Part shown: positions 1-9,212 of the stretch, in pieces
How the letters are laid out: each line of letters begins with the position of its first letter
Numbering within the stretch: position 1 is the first letter of the stretch
DNA from: Thermoplasmatales archaeon UBA509
GTDB taxonomy: Archaea; Thermoplasmatota; Thermoplasmata; Thermoplasmatales; Thermoplasmataceae
Reading direction: 5' to 3'
NCBI GenBank assembly: GCA_002498845.1
Contig: DAJC01000023.1
Location: forward strand, 42,055 to 58,368
DNA: 16,314 bases
The notes under the pieces: generated by a model
The model's database searches: none
What the model saw: the letters and a program-made list of their open reading frames with translations, nothing else
Told to the model about the DNA's origin: nothing
Position numbers and translations under genes: made by a program

Positions 1-28
1 AGTGGAATCAGCACATTGACTTGAAATT

Positions 29-46
29 CAAAAAAATTAAAAATAC
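29..46 (-). terminator. Oligo-T terminator of the 23S transcript
   Basis: On the minus strand, about 50-65 bases past the 23S end, the transcript enters a T-rich run (T5, then T7) with no strong hairpin. This is the usual form of an archaeal intrinsic terminator. Confidence 0.6.
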
Positions 47-61
47 GCACAAGGGTATTAT

Positions 62-93
62 ACCAGATTTCCGGACCTTAGCATGGATTGTGC
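62..93 (-). other. 3' half of the 23S processing stem
   Basis: Two blocks, 62-73 and 83-93, are exact reverse complements of 3017-3028 and 2995-3005 at the other end of the gene. In the transcript they form a 12-bp and an 11-bp helix, separated by an internal loop of 9 and 11 bases, enclosing the 23S. Archaeal pre-rRNA stems of this type are cut by the splicing endonuclease at a bulge-helix-bulge. I could not fit a textbook 3-4-3 motif into the internal loop. Confidence 0.85.
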
Positions 94-2994
<2,901 letters not shown>

Positions 2995-2998
<4 letters not shown>

Positions 2999-3028
2999 AA
3001 TCCATATTACTGTAAACGGAAATCTGGT
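2995..3028 (-). other. 5' half of the 23S processing stem
   Basis: Blocks 2995-3005 and 3017-3028 pair perfectly with 83-93 and 62-73 downstream of the 23S. The mature 5' end should fall within or just inside this helix. Confidence 0.85.
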
Positions 3029-3034
3029 TTCATC

Positions 3035-3079
3035 GGCAATATTGCCTCTAACCCTTCCCTCTTAATTTCACTTAAGAGG
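3035..3079 (-). promoter_or_regulatory. 23S leader hairpins
   Basis: Two short symmetric elements lie in the leader upstream of the processing stem. One is a perfect 12-base palindrome, GGCAATATTGCC, at 3035-3046. The other is an 8-bp stem, CCTCTTAA/TTAAGAGG, with a six-base loop at 3058-3079. Their role is unknown; they may help leader folding or early processing. Confidence 0.45.
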
Positions 3080-3112
3080 TGCATTTGAAGTGCGTAGACT
3101 TGGAATAGTAAG

Positions 3113-3183
3113 CCCCGATATAAGCATTTTGGTGAATGCGGTTGGCCCTGCACCTGGTATATATATAGACGTTTAAAATAAGG
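3113..3183 (-). promoter_or_regulatory. 23S rRNA promoter region
   Basis: On the minus strand there is a TATA-like element CTATATATATA at about 3158-3168, with a T/A-rich stretch (TTATTTTAAA) just before it. A second possible box, CTTATATC, is at 3117-3124. Initiation about 25 bases downstream of either falls before the processing stem. The whole 225-base spacer to the divergent gene at 3311 is otherwise non-coding and probably also holds that gene's promoter, for which I see no clear TATA box. Confidence 0.6.
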
Positions 3184-3310
3184 CTGTAAATATGCATATT
3201 TTCAGGTGAAGGTCATTTTTGGTCTCCCTTTCTGATTTCAGGTACTTGAAAATCGCATTGTTAAAATTCTACTTCCGGGTCTCCATAATCAACGGGTGTG
3301 ATAAAAACCA

Positions 3311-3910
3311 TTGATTCAGATTAATTTTGCGAAGGATCTGCGGATTCTCGGGGTGGATGATGGCCCATTTGTCAGAGGGGTGGATAAAGTGTGCCCCATA
3401 GTCGGTGTCCTCATGCGCCTTGATGGGAAGATAGAGAATATTGCTGCGGATTCCTTATCAATCGACGGAGGCGATGTTACAGGAAAAATTTCAGGTCTTA
3501 TGGATATGCTGAAGATCCGGCCCTCTGTTGTAATGTCAGAGGGGATTACATTCGCAGGTTTCAACATCCTGGATCCAGAAGAATTTTACGGAAGGACTGG
3601 TGTGCCTTTTCTCTCCGTAAGAAAGGGCAAACCCGACATAACGGCAATGATTATGGCCATTCGCAAATATGAGCGTGATGCTTTCATCAAGGAAAGTACT
3701 CTGAGAAAAATCAATCCGGATTCCATGAACCTTGGTGGAGCCGAGATTACAGCAAATTATGCAGGAATGACCCATGAAGACGCGAGAAAACTACTTCTGA
3801 GAACTTTGGGAGATGGAATCTTACCCGAACCGGTAAGGTTGGCCCACATTGTTGCCTCTACTATCTATGGATATGCTCAGGCCATAGAGAAGCGTGATCC
3901 CGATCCTTAA
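3311..3910 (+). CDS. DUF99 (UPF0215) family protein, endonuclease dU-like
   Basis: A 199-residue archaeal DUF99 protein. The family has an RNase H-like fold related to endonuclease V and is labelled endonuclease dU in domain databases; its cellular role is poorly established. Seen here: the N-terminal acidic motif GVDDGPF (residues 14-20, Asp16/Asp17), the central EGITFAGFNILD (76-87), GVPFLSVRKGKPD (about 97-109), and the C-terminal PEPVRLAHIVAS. All follow the family order and the length is complete. The start is a TTG; a GGTG-containing Shine-Dalgarno-like sequence lies at 3295-3302, and residues before the DDG motif match the usual short N-terminus. It is followed after 61 bases by a regulator gene on the same strand, which may share its transcript. 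It probably acts in DNA or nucleotide damage handling, but this is inference from the family name. Confidence 0.85.
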   Translation: MIQINFAKDLRILGVDDGPFVRGVDKVCPIVGVLMRLDGKIENIAADSLSIDGGDVTGKISGLMDMLKIRPSVVMSEGITFAGFNILDPEEFYGRTGVPFLSVRKGKPDITAMIMAIRKYERDAFIKESTLRKINPDSMNLGGAEITANYAGMTHEDARKLLLRTLGDGILPEPVRLAHIVASTIYGYAQAIEKRDPDP

Positions 3911-3971
3911 GGGCATTCACTGCCCGTAATGAAAACAGTTTTATCACCTGTGGGATAAGGAATAGATCGAA

Positions 3972-4592
3972 GTGTCCCTGAAAGATAAGGGTGCAGTGGA
4001 GGCACTGATTGAAGTGACCAGGTCCGACTGTCTCATAACAAACTACGTAAACACCGTTGGTGCAAAGGCCTCGGTTGAAAGACTCCGAATAGGTGAAGAC
4101 CTTACCTTGCACCATGTAACTGTGGACTCGGACGTGGACATGGTGGGATCAGACCTGAGGAAGCTTTCAACAAACGTCATACGTGTTGGGAAGAACGGTT
4201 TCTGGGCTGAGTCTCGAAGCTGCTCGGCCTGCAGGTTTTTCGCCTCCTCTCAGCTTGTGGTGATAAGCACAAAGGCACTCAAGGGAAATAAGATACTCTA
4301 CCGCGTTCTCCTCCAGAATCCTGTAAAACTCAAGATCCTTGAAAAGGACCTGCAGGAAGCGGGCCTGAACCCCCTGATCCTTGAAACGCATCTGGAAAGT
4401 TCGGAAATCCTGACAGACAGAGAAAAAGAAATAATCAAGGAAGCATATGAGAAGGGCTATTTCGATCCGGACAGAAAAATGTCCCTAACAGAGATCGCCA
4501 AACAGATTGATGTGTCGCCTGCATCCCTGTCGGATGTCCTTAGAAGAGGCGTAAAGAAAATAATAAAGTATTATCTGGAAAACAAGCTCTGA
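3972..4592 (+). CDS. Bat-type helix-turn-helix transcriptional regulator
   Basis: A 206-residue protein with a C-terminal helix-turn-helix of the bacterio-opsin-activator type (HTH_10) at about 148-202. It shows the typical LTDREKEIIKEAYEKGYFD opening and a recognition helix around 182-194. The N-terminal 135 residues form an alpha/beta sensor-like region of unknown ligand, with a CxxC pair (Cys84, Cys87; also Cys20) that could bind metal or respond to redox state. Start choice: GTG at 3972 is the first start after an in-frame TAG at 3963-3965; no good ATG lies nearby. It is 61 bases downstream of the DUF99 gene and probably cytoplasmic and DNA-binding. Target genes are unknown. Family assignment is firm for the C-terminus and weak for the N-terminus. 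Confidence 0.8.
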   Translation: MSLKDKGAVEALIEVTRSDCLITNYVNTVGAKASVERLRIGEDLTLHHVTVDSDVDMVGSDLRKLSTNVIRVGKNGFWAESRSCSACRFFASSQLVVISTKALKGNKILYRVLLQNPVKLKILEKDLQEAGLNPLILETHLESSEILTDREKEIIKEAYEKGYFDPDRKMSLTEIAKQIDVSPASLSDVLRRGVKKIIKYYLENKL

Positions 4593-4597
4593 AAATT

Positions 4598-4948
4598 TTA
4601 CTCGCGGAACATTTCAAAGGCCAGTTCGTCCACTGCCTTTTCCTTTAGTTCAGGAAGATTCTTCATTATATCGTCAAGCTTCTCCTCGTCTACCGGAATG
4701 TACTTCATTTTTCCCAGGGACATGTGATAAGATCCAGGGCAGAGGACACCTTCCTTCACAACGATTGCGTCAGGTTTCAGTGAAAGTATTCCCTGCATGC
4801 ATCTTTCCTTTCCTCCATAAGGGGAGCCGAAACCTGGGTTCTCGTATTCCTTTATCTGCTTGCTCTCGTCATCTATGAGCATTATGGAGTTCCCATACTC
4901 CAGGGGTGTAACGTAGTTCTCTTCGTCCACAACAGCTACTATCTTCAT
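4598..4948 (-). CDS. NifX/NifB-like small protein (dinitrogenase Fe-Mo cofactor family)
   Basis: A 116-residue protein resembling the single-domain RNase H-fold family named for NifX, NafY and the NifB C-terminus. Features are the N-terminal beta strand MKIVAVVDEE, the motif ENPGFGSPYGGKERCMQGI (about 36-54), and an alternating strand-helix pattern ending IPVDEEKLDDIMKNL. Two cysteines, Cys50 and Cys70, could hold a metal cluster. No nitrogenase genes are nearby. In archaea such proteins are common outside nitrogen fixation and usually of unknown function, perhaps iron-sulfur or molybdenum cofactor handling. It lies 74 bases after purM on the same strand but has its own TATA-like element (TTAAATTA, 4970-4977) centred about 26 bases before the ATG, so a leaderless transcript is plausible. 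Family assignment is moderate. Confidence 0.65.
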   Translation of the reverse strand: MKIVAVVDEENYVTPLEYGNSIMLIDDESKQIKEYENPGFGSPYGGKERCMQGILSLKPDAIVVKEGVLCPGSYHMSLGKMKYIPVDEEKLDDIMKNLPELKEKAVDELAFEMFRE

Positions 4949-4969
4949 AATACCTTGTATTCAAATCAA

Positions 4970-5016
4970 TAATTTAACTTAACTGTATCAAATTCAGACA
5001 AAAATGCTTAAATATA
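4970..5016 (-). promoter_or_regulatory. Candidate promoters of the NifX-like gene
   Basis: Minus-strand TTAAATTA at 4970-4977 is about 26 bases before the ATG at 4948, which fits leaderless initiation. A second box, TATATTTA at 5009-5016, would give a leader of about 35 bases. A short T-run just before it may end the purM transcript. Confidence 0.45.
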
Positions 5017-5022
5017 GAAAAA

Positions 5023-6039
5023 TTAGTAGTAACCGGAATAATTCAGTTCCAGCGAAGGTATTTCTATTCCAGATCCGTTTTCCACGTGACCAATTTCCTT
5101 GAAATGCACCCTGTTCCTGAGGGTGCTCATGAAATCAATCCTGCTTTCCGGATCAACAACTATTACATATCCCATGCCCATGTTGAAAATTTCATACATC
5201 TGTTCGTAGGAAAGCTGTCCCATTTCCATGAGTTTCTTGAATACATTCTGGGGCTCTATGGGATCAGAGATGACGTACTTCATGTCTTTCATCCTTGTCA
5301 GGTTCTTTATTCCGCCACCAGTAATGTTTGCCATTCCCTTGATATTGACTATATTCATTATGTCGAGAATTTCCCTAACATATATCCTGGTGGGTTCCAG
5401 CAAAACATCAACCGTCTTCTTTGTATCACCGGGAAACTTATCCATTAAACCAAGCTCATTATCCTTGATTATTTTTCTGACTGTTGTGTAACCGTTGGAA
5501 TGAAGGCCGCTGCTTTGAAGAGCGAATATAAGGTCCCCGTCATGAATTTTCTCTCCATTGATTATTTGCGATTTCTGGACAATTCCCAGAGACGTCCCGG
5601 AAATGTCTATATGATTGATGAGGTCAGGCACGATTGCGGTTTCGCCTCCAACAATCGTGATGTTGGACATCTGAGCTCCAACATTGAAGCCTGTTCCGAG
5701 ATTCTTTGCCATTTCTGCATCCGGCTCGCGAAGGGATATATAATCCACCATTGCAATTGGCTCCGCTCCAGCCGTTATGGCATCATTTACATTCATTGCT
5801 ATGCAATCAATACCTATGGTGTCGTATCTCTGCGCCTCTTCAGCAATGATTGTCTTGGTACCCACACCGTCATTGTTAAGTGAGACGGCAAAATTACCCA
5901 GATCTATCAGAGAAGTGAATCCACCGAACGTTCCGATGGTCTTGAAATCCTCACGCTTGTATTTCAGTTGCCTTATGAATGAGCTAACAAAATCTCCTAC
6001 AGCTTTCCGGTTAATTACCTGAGGCTCGCTTTTAGGCAT
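5023..6039 (-). CDS. purM: Phosphoribosylformylglycinamidine cyclo-ligase (AIR synthetase)
   Basis: Catalyses ATP-dependent ring closure of formylglycinamidine ribonucleotide to aminoimidazole ribonucleotide in purine synthesis; cytoplasmic. With the chosen start it has 338 residues, a normal length. Signature motifs are NNDGVGTK (55-62), the conserved DCIAMNVNDAITAGAEP (78-94) of the AIRS N-terminal domain, a GGETA motif, the LQSSGLHSNGYT stretch, and ANITGGG in the C-terminal domain. The frame opens eight codons earlier at 6063. I chose the ATG at 6039 (MPKSEP) because a TATA-like element (GATAAAAATTTAT, 6062-6075) would overlap the longer start, while initiation about 25 bases downstream lands on 6039, implying a leaderless mRNA. 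Other pur genes are not in the window. Confidence 0.95.
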   Translation of the reverse strand: MPKSEPQVINRKAVGDFVSSFIRQLKYKREDFKTIGTFGGFTSLIDLGNFAVSLNNDGVGTKTIIAEEAQRYDTIGIDCIAMNVNDAITAGAEPIAMVDYISLREPDAEMAKNLGTGFNVGAQMSNITIVGGETAIVPDLINHIDISGTSLGIVQKSQIINGEKIHDGDLIFALQSSGLHSNGYTTVRKIIKDNELGLMDKFPGDTKKTVDVLLEPTRIYVREILDIMNIVNIKGMANITGGGIKNLTRMKDMKYVISDPIEPQNVFKKLMEMGQLSYEQMYEIFNMGMGYVIVVDPESRIDFMSTLRNRVHFKEIGHVENGSGIEIPSLELNYSGYY

Positions 6040-6061
6040 ACATGGGATATTACACCATAAC

Positions 6062-6075
6062 ATAAATTTTTATCA
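6062..6075 (-). promoter_or_regulatory. TATA-like box of purM
   Basis: Minus-strand GATAAAAATTTAT, centred about 28 bases before the ATG at 6039. It supports that ATG as start and a transcript with almost no leader. Confidence 0.5.
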
Positions 6076-6150
6076 GAAATTAATACCGTTGGAACTCTGG
6101 TTATGAATCCCTTTCCATTTCCTGACAAAATGTGAGATATCTGAATTGAG

Positions 6151-6289
6151 ATCTGGTCATATTGAGTTAACCTGAACCATAAAACTGGTTAGCAGCATTG
6201 CAAGAACAGCGCAATTAATGATCGTAATCCGGAAAAACCTAAGCGGGTTTACCAGATAATTTATATAGGAATCTGGTGATATCGAATTA
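6151..6289 (+). repeat. Imperfect 19-base direct repeat before the ferredoxin gene
   Basis: Two copies of ATCTGGTSATATYGARTTA lie at 6151-6169 and 6271-6289, differing at three positions and spaced exactly 120 bases apart. The second copy lies between the TATA box and the start codon of the ferredoxin gene. This could be an operator pair or chance in AT-rich DNA. Confidence 0.4.
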
Positions 6290-6296
6290 GGTGATC
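6257..6296 (+). promoter_or_regulatory. Promoter and Shine-Dalgarno of the zinc ferredoxin gene
   Basis: TTTATATAGG at 6260-6269 is a good archaeal TATA box, predicting a start near 6285. The sequence AGGTGATC at 6289-6296 matches the 16S 3' end very well and stands just before a TTG at 6299, which decides that start. Confidence 0.7.
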
Positions 6297-6298
6297 AT

Positions 6299-6730
6299 TT
6301 GGTCAAACTGGAAACACTAGATTACAAGCCAAAACCAATTGATGAGAATTTTTTGGAAGATACTGCTAACTACCCAGTAACTGGAAAACATCATGACCAT
6401 GATGTAAGGGCCGAAGGCAAGCAGAGAATGGATGCCGCTGGAAAGCCTTACCCCACGAAACTGGGAATTCATGGTTCACACGTTGCAGTGGACTGGGAAA
6501 CCTGCATAGCTGATGGAGCATGCATGGATGTGTGCCCTGTGACTCTTTATGAATGGGAGCTCAATCCCGGCCAGATGGGAACCGGCAATGACAAGAAGAT
6601 AGAGAAGGGTACCCCGGAATGGGACAAATACAGAACCGATAAGTGCGATCCCGTAAGAGAGAGTGAGTGCATATTCTGTATGGCGTGCGAAAGCGTGTGC
6701 CCCACAAGAGCCATAAAAATCACACCGTAA
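6299..6730 (+). CDS. Zinc-containing 7Fe ferredoxin
   Basis: A 143-residue electron carrier of the Sulfolobus/Thermoplasma zinc-ferredoxin type, partner of 2-oxoacid:ferredoxin oxidoreductases in the cytoplasm. Cluster I has the pattern CIADGACMDVCP (Cys69, Asp72, Cys75, Cys79), where Asp replaces the second Cys as in [3Fe-4S] sites. Cluster II has CIFCMACESVCP (Cys124, 127, 130, 134), a [4Fe-4S] site. By alignment with the Sulfolobus protein, the zinc ligands should be His31, His34, His58 (GIHG) and Asp117 (CDPV). A loop of about 25 residues, about 88-113, separates the cluster motifs. The start is TTG, supported by a strong Shine-Dalgarno sequence. The gene is monocistronic between divergent purM and a convergent membrane-protein gene. 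Confidence 0.95.
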   Translation: MVKLETLDYKPKPIDENFLEDTANYPVTGKHHDHDVRAEGKQRMDAAGKPYPTKLGIHGSHVAVDWETCIADGACMDVCPVTLYEWELNPGQMGTGNDKKIEKGTPEWDKYRTDKCDPVRESECIFCMACESVCPTRAIKITP

Positions 6731-6756
6731 GTTACCAACTTTTCATTTTATTGAGT

Positions 6757-6773
6757 GTTTTTTTATTTTTCTT
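6757..6773 (+). terminator. Oligo-T terminator of the ferredoxin gene
   Basis: A run of T7, A, T5 begins 27 bases after the stop codon, the usual archaeal terminator form. The rest of the spacer to 6931 holds further short T-runs on the minus strand (about 6878-6885 and 6912-6917) that would end the converging permease transcript. Confidence 0.6.
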
Positions 6774-6931
6774 TAACTGTGTTTTTCACATTCAGGTCTG
6801 AATTTCTCTTTTGACCGATTTTCCCAGACATATGCCCTATTCCATTGAAATGAAGATGCAGAACACTTAATGTGAAGAAAAAAAATTTGTAAAAAGGTTC
6901 GAGATAAATCTAAAAAATAGGAGGAATGGAA

Positions 6932-7150
6932 TTATTTCCTGACTACTGCTGATTTCGAGTTAAGGCTTATAAGCGCTATGGCAGCAATCACTCCAGCTGC
7001 GAAGATAAAGGCGTAGAGGATGCCAATGGGTGGGATGACATTCACATCCACGCCGACGCTGGTAGTATGCAGTGTCTGATATATCAGCAATCCCAGTCCT
7101 ATAGCTCCTATGACTATTGAGATCAGTGCACCTAATACATATTTGTTCAT
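6932..7150 (-). CDS. Small two-helix membrane protein coupled to the permease
   Basis: A 72-residue protein I do not recognise. It has two hydrophobic helices (about 4-25 and 45-66) joined by a polar loop that contains two prolines, and a short basic C-terminal tail (KSAVVRK). The frame opens 12 codons earlier inside the permease gene. I chose the ATG at 7148-7150 because it lies one base after the permease stop codon and is preceded by an excellent Shine-Dalgarno sequence (AAAGGAGGGG) within the last permease codons. This spacing implies translational coupling and matched expression, so a role as an accessory subunit or stability factor for the permease is a reasonable inference. No motif indicates a function. 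Confidence 0.7.
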   Translation of the reverse strand: MNKYVLGALISIVIGAIGLGLLIYQTLHTTSVGVDVNVIPPIGILYAFIFAAGVIAAIALISLNSKSAVVRK

Positions 7151-7151
7151 T

Positions 7152-8906
7152 TTATGCCCCTCCTTTGCTGCCAAATGGTTCCTCATCCGAAGTCAGGTAC
7201 TGCGAGTCAAGTGTCACAATCTCCTCTATTTCCTGAGTTCGTATACCACTGTGCTCAGCCCAGAAGTAGAAAGCAATTGCAACAATTATGACCATTATGA
7301 GATCCCACGGATATGGCACAAGGTTTGAACCGCCCAGTGCGGTTTCACCAAGGAATGATTCTGCAGACAGTACCAGTATGTACACGGGAACCCAGATGCC
7401 GGACTTTACGAACTCCCAGGTGTGTATCTTCTGCCTGGTGGGGTCATTCTTCTGCTTGAGCAGGAAGAATATCACATACACAACCAGACCTATGAAAATT
7501 GCTATTGCAAGATCTCCAACCAGTGGCCAGCCTGACCAGTAAACCACAAGTGATGCGCCAATGAATGCCAGAGGAGCCAGGATTGATGATCCGGGAAGCT
7601 TGAATGGGCGCTTCAGTTCTTTGGCGTTTCTCCTCAGTGACCTCAGAGCCGGACCCCCAATCAGGTACGTGAATACCGTGGCACTGGTTATGAAACCAAC
7701 TAACTTGTACCAGCTTGGGAACGGTGCAAAGAATACGATACCAACTATAAGTGACACGATCAATGGCATTACTGGAATGCGCCTCTTCTGGTCAACCTTC
7801 AGCATGGAAGATGGAAGGTAGCCCAGGGCAGCAGTTCCATAAAGCGTTCTCATTGATGTTCCGAGATATACATTCAGAGTTCCACTTGGGGAAACATAAG
7901 CATCTGCAAACAGAACGTATGTGAGCATGACAAGGCCAACCGATGAGGCAATTGAAGCAAAAGGCGCACCGTTAAGGTAAGATATGGAATGCGTTATGAA
8001 TGTGCCTGAAGAATTAGCCTGCAGAAGTGCCCATGCGCCATCTGGAATTCCCAGTGAGTGGAAGTTTATAGCCCCTATGAATGCAACCTGTAGAAGAACA
8101 TAAACCAGTATGCCAATCAGGACTGATCCTATTGTGGCAATGGGGATTGATCTCTGGGGAGTCTTGGATTCTCCACCATAGTCAAGCCCCTGCCTGAACC
8201 CAAGGAACGAGAACACTATTCCTGATGTGGCCACTGCGGACATTACAGGAGCAAAACCATATGGCATGAATCCTGAGCTGGATGATATTACACTCACACC
8301 ATGGTATGTCCCAGAGAATATGCTTGAAAAGTTTGCAAGGTCGAATCTCACGGAGATAAGCAGGAGTATTGTCACCAGTGGTAGAATCAGTTTCCACCAC
8401 GTCATTCCTGTATTTGTCTTTCCCATAACTCTTATCCCGAAATAGTTCAGGAAGAAGAAAAACACCATCAGGAGCGCAGCAAACAATATACCCAGAGGTT
8501 GCAGAACCACACCGTTGTACAGGTTTGATATGTAAGGACTTGCATATTCTACCACAGCTTCTGCCTCAATTGCAGGAACAGACACGGCGGAAAGGAAATA
8601 TGCCCACGCCATGAAATATCCTGCCAGATTCCCATGAGAGTACTGCCCATATCTAACAATCGCGCCCGACCTCGGTATCATTGCACCCAGCTCAGCATAG
8701 TTCAATGCAATTATGAGCACAATTACACCTCCAATAATCCATGAAAGTATGGCGGCCGGACCAGCGATTGAAGAAGCGGCGTACGCTGCAAAGAGCCACC
8801 CTGAACCTATTATCCCACCAAGACTGAGGAATAAAAGGTCCCAGGTATTGAGGCTCATTCTTAATTTTCGATCAGATCTTTCAGCTATAACTTCTTCTTC
8901 AGCCAT
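7152..8906 (-). CDS. APC-superfamily amino acid permease
   Basis: A 584-residue membrane transporter, probably proton-coupled amino acid or amine uptake across the cytoplasmic membrane. The N-terminal helix carries the APC signature GGIIGSGW (30-37), and hydrophobicity by eye suggests about 14 transmembrane helices, longer than the 12 of classical members. A polar tail of about 30 residues (from EEIVTLDSQYL) faces one side. Substrate cannot be inferred. The frame opens at 8918, but I prefer the ATG at 8906: a TATA box at about 8930-8943 is centred roughly 30 bases before it, giving a near-leaderless mRNA. The gene is followed after one base by a small membrane-protein gene, and is divergent from a secreted cupredoxin. 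Confidence 0.92.
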   Translation of the reverse strand: MAEEEVIAERSDRKLRMSLNTWDLLFLSLGGIIGSGWLFAAYAASSIAGPAAILSWIIGGVIVLIIALNYAELGAMIPRSGAIVRYGQYSHGNLAGYFMAWAYFLSAVSVPAIEAEAVVEYASPYISNLYNGVVLQPLGILFAALLMVFFFFLNYFGIRVMGKTNTGMTWWKLILPLVTILLLISVRFDLANFSSIFSGTYHGVSVISSSSGFMPYGFAPVMSAVATSGIVFSFLGFRQGLDYGGESKTPQRSIPIATIGSVLIGILVYVLLQVAFIGAINFHSLGIPDGAWALLQANSSGTFITHSISYLNGAPFASIASSVGLVMLTYVLFADAYVSPSGTLNVYLGTSMRTLYGTAALGYLPSSMLKVDQKRRIPVMPLIVSLIVGIVFFAPFPSWYKLVGFITSATVFTYLIGGPALRSLRRNAKELKRPFKLPGSSILAPLAFIGASLVVYWSGWPLVGDLAIAIFIGLVVYVIFFLLKQKNDPTRQKIHTWEFVKSGIWVPVYILVLSAESFLGETALGGSNLVPYPWDLIMVIIVAIAFYFWAEHSGIRTQEIEEIVTLDSQYLTSDEEPFGSKGGA

Positions 8907-8929
8907 TGCGCAATACAATGTACATGGCG

Positions 8930-8943
8930 GTATATATATTTAT
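8930..8943 (-). promoter_or_regulatory. TATA box of the permease operon
   Basis: Minus-strand ATAAATATATATA, followed by few bases before the ATG at 8906. A strong match to the archaeal TATA consensus. Confidence 0.65.
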
Positions 8944-9022
8944 TCATAATTTCTCCATCATTCAATCGTATTATGTTCAGTATATTTTTGAATAGTAGTC
9001 AGAAAATTCTTTAGTACAGGGC

Positions 9023-9043
9023 TTTTTGAGATGCTCTCAAAAA
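9023..9043. repeat. Perfect 9-bp inverted repeat in the divergent spacer
   Basis: TTTTTGAGA-TGC-TCTCAAAAA, a perfect 9-bp stem with a three-base loop. It lies about 100 bases upstream of the permease start and 170-190 upstream of the cupredoxin start. It may be a regulator-binding palindrome or an RNA hairpin. The rest of the 306-base spacer (8907-9212) holds only TATA-like elements and no gene I can support. Confidence 0.6.
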
Positions 9044-9101
9044 TTTGCGCTGAAGTGGATGTCATGATTACTCATGTGATGTTAATTAGTTTACTTTAAT
9101 G

Positions 9102-9187
9102 CATATATTTATACAGCAGTGAAGCCCCTTGGATATTTCTATATAAACTTTGTTCCTCAAATAAGAGTTGTCAGTCTTATTTATTAA
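9102..9187 (+). promoter_or_regulatory. Candidate promoter elements of the cupredoxin gene
   Basis: Three plus-strand TATA-like boxes occur: CATATATTTATA (about 9102-9113), CTATATAAAC (9139-9148) and TTATTTATTA (9178-9187). The last is about 30 bases before the preferred ATG at 9213, and the middle one about 25 before a TTG at 9168. I cannot tell which is used. Confidence 0.45.
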
Positions 9188-9212
9188 TGGTATATGGACG
9201 GAATTGATAAGT

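Noticed and set aside
6040..6063. Longer N-terminus for purM from the ATG at 6063
   Set aside because: The eight extra residues are not family-like, and this ATG abuts the TATA-like box that would serve the start at 6039.
7151..7186. Longer N-terminus for the small membrane protein from 7186
   Set aside because: The extra 12 residues lie in the permease coding region; the ATG at 7150 has the strong Shine-Dalgarno sequence and the correct pre-helix residues.
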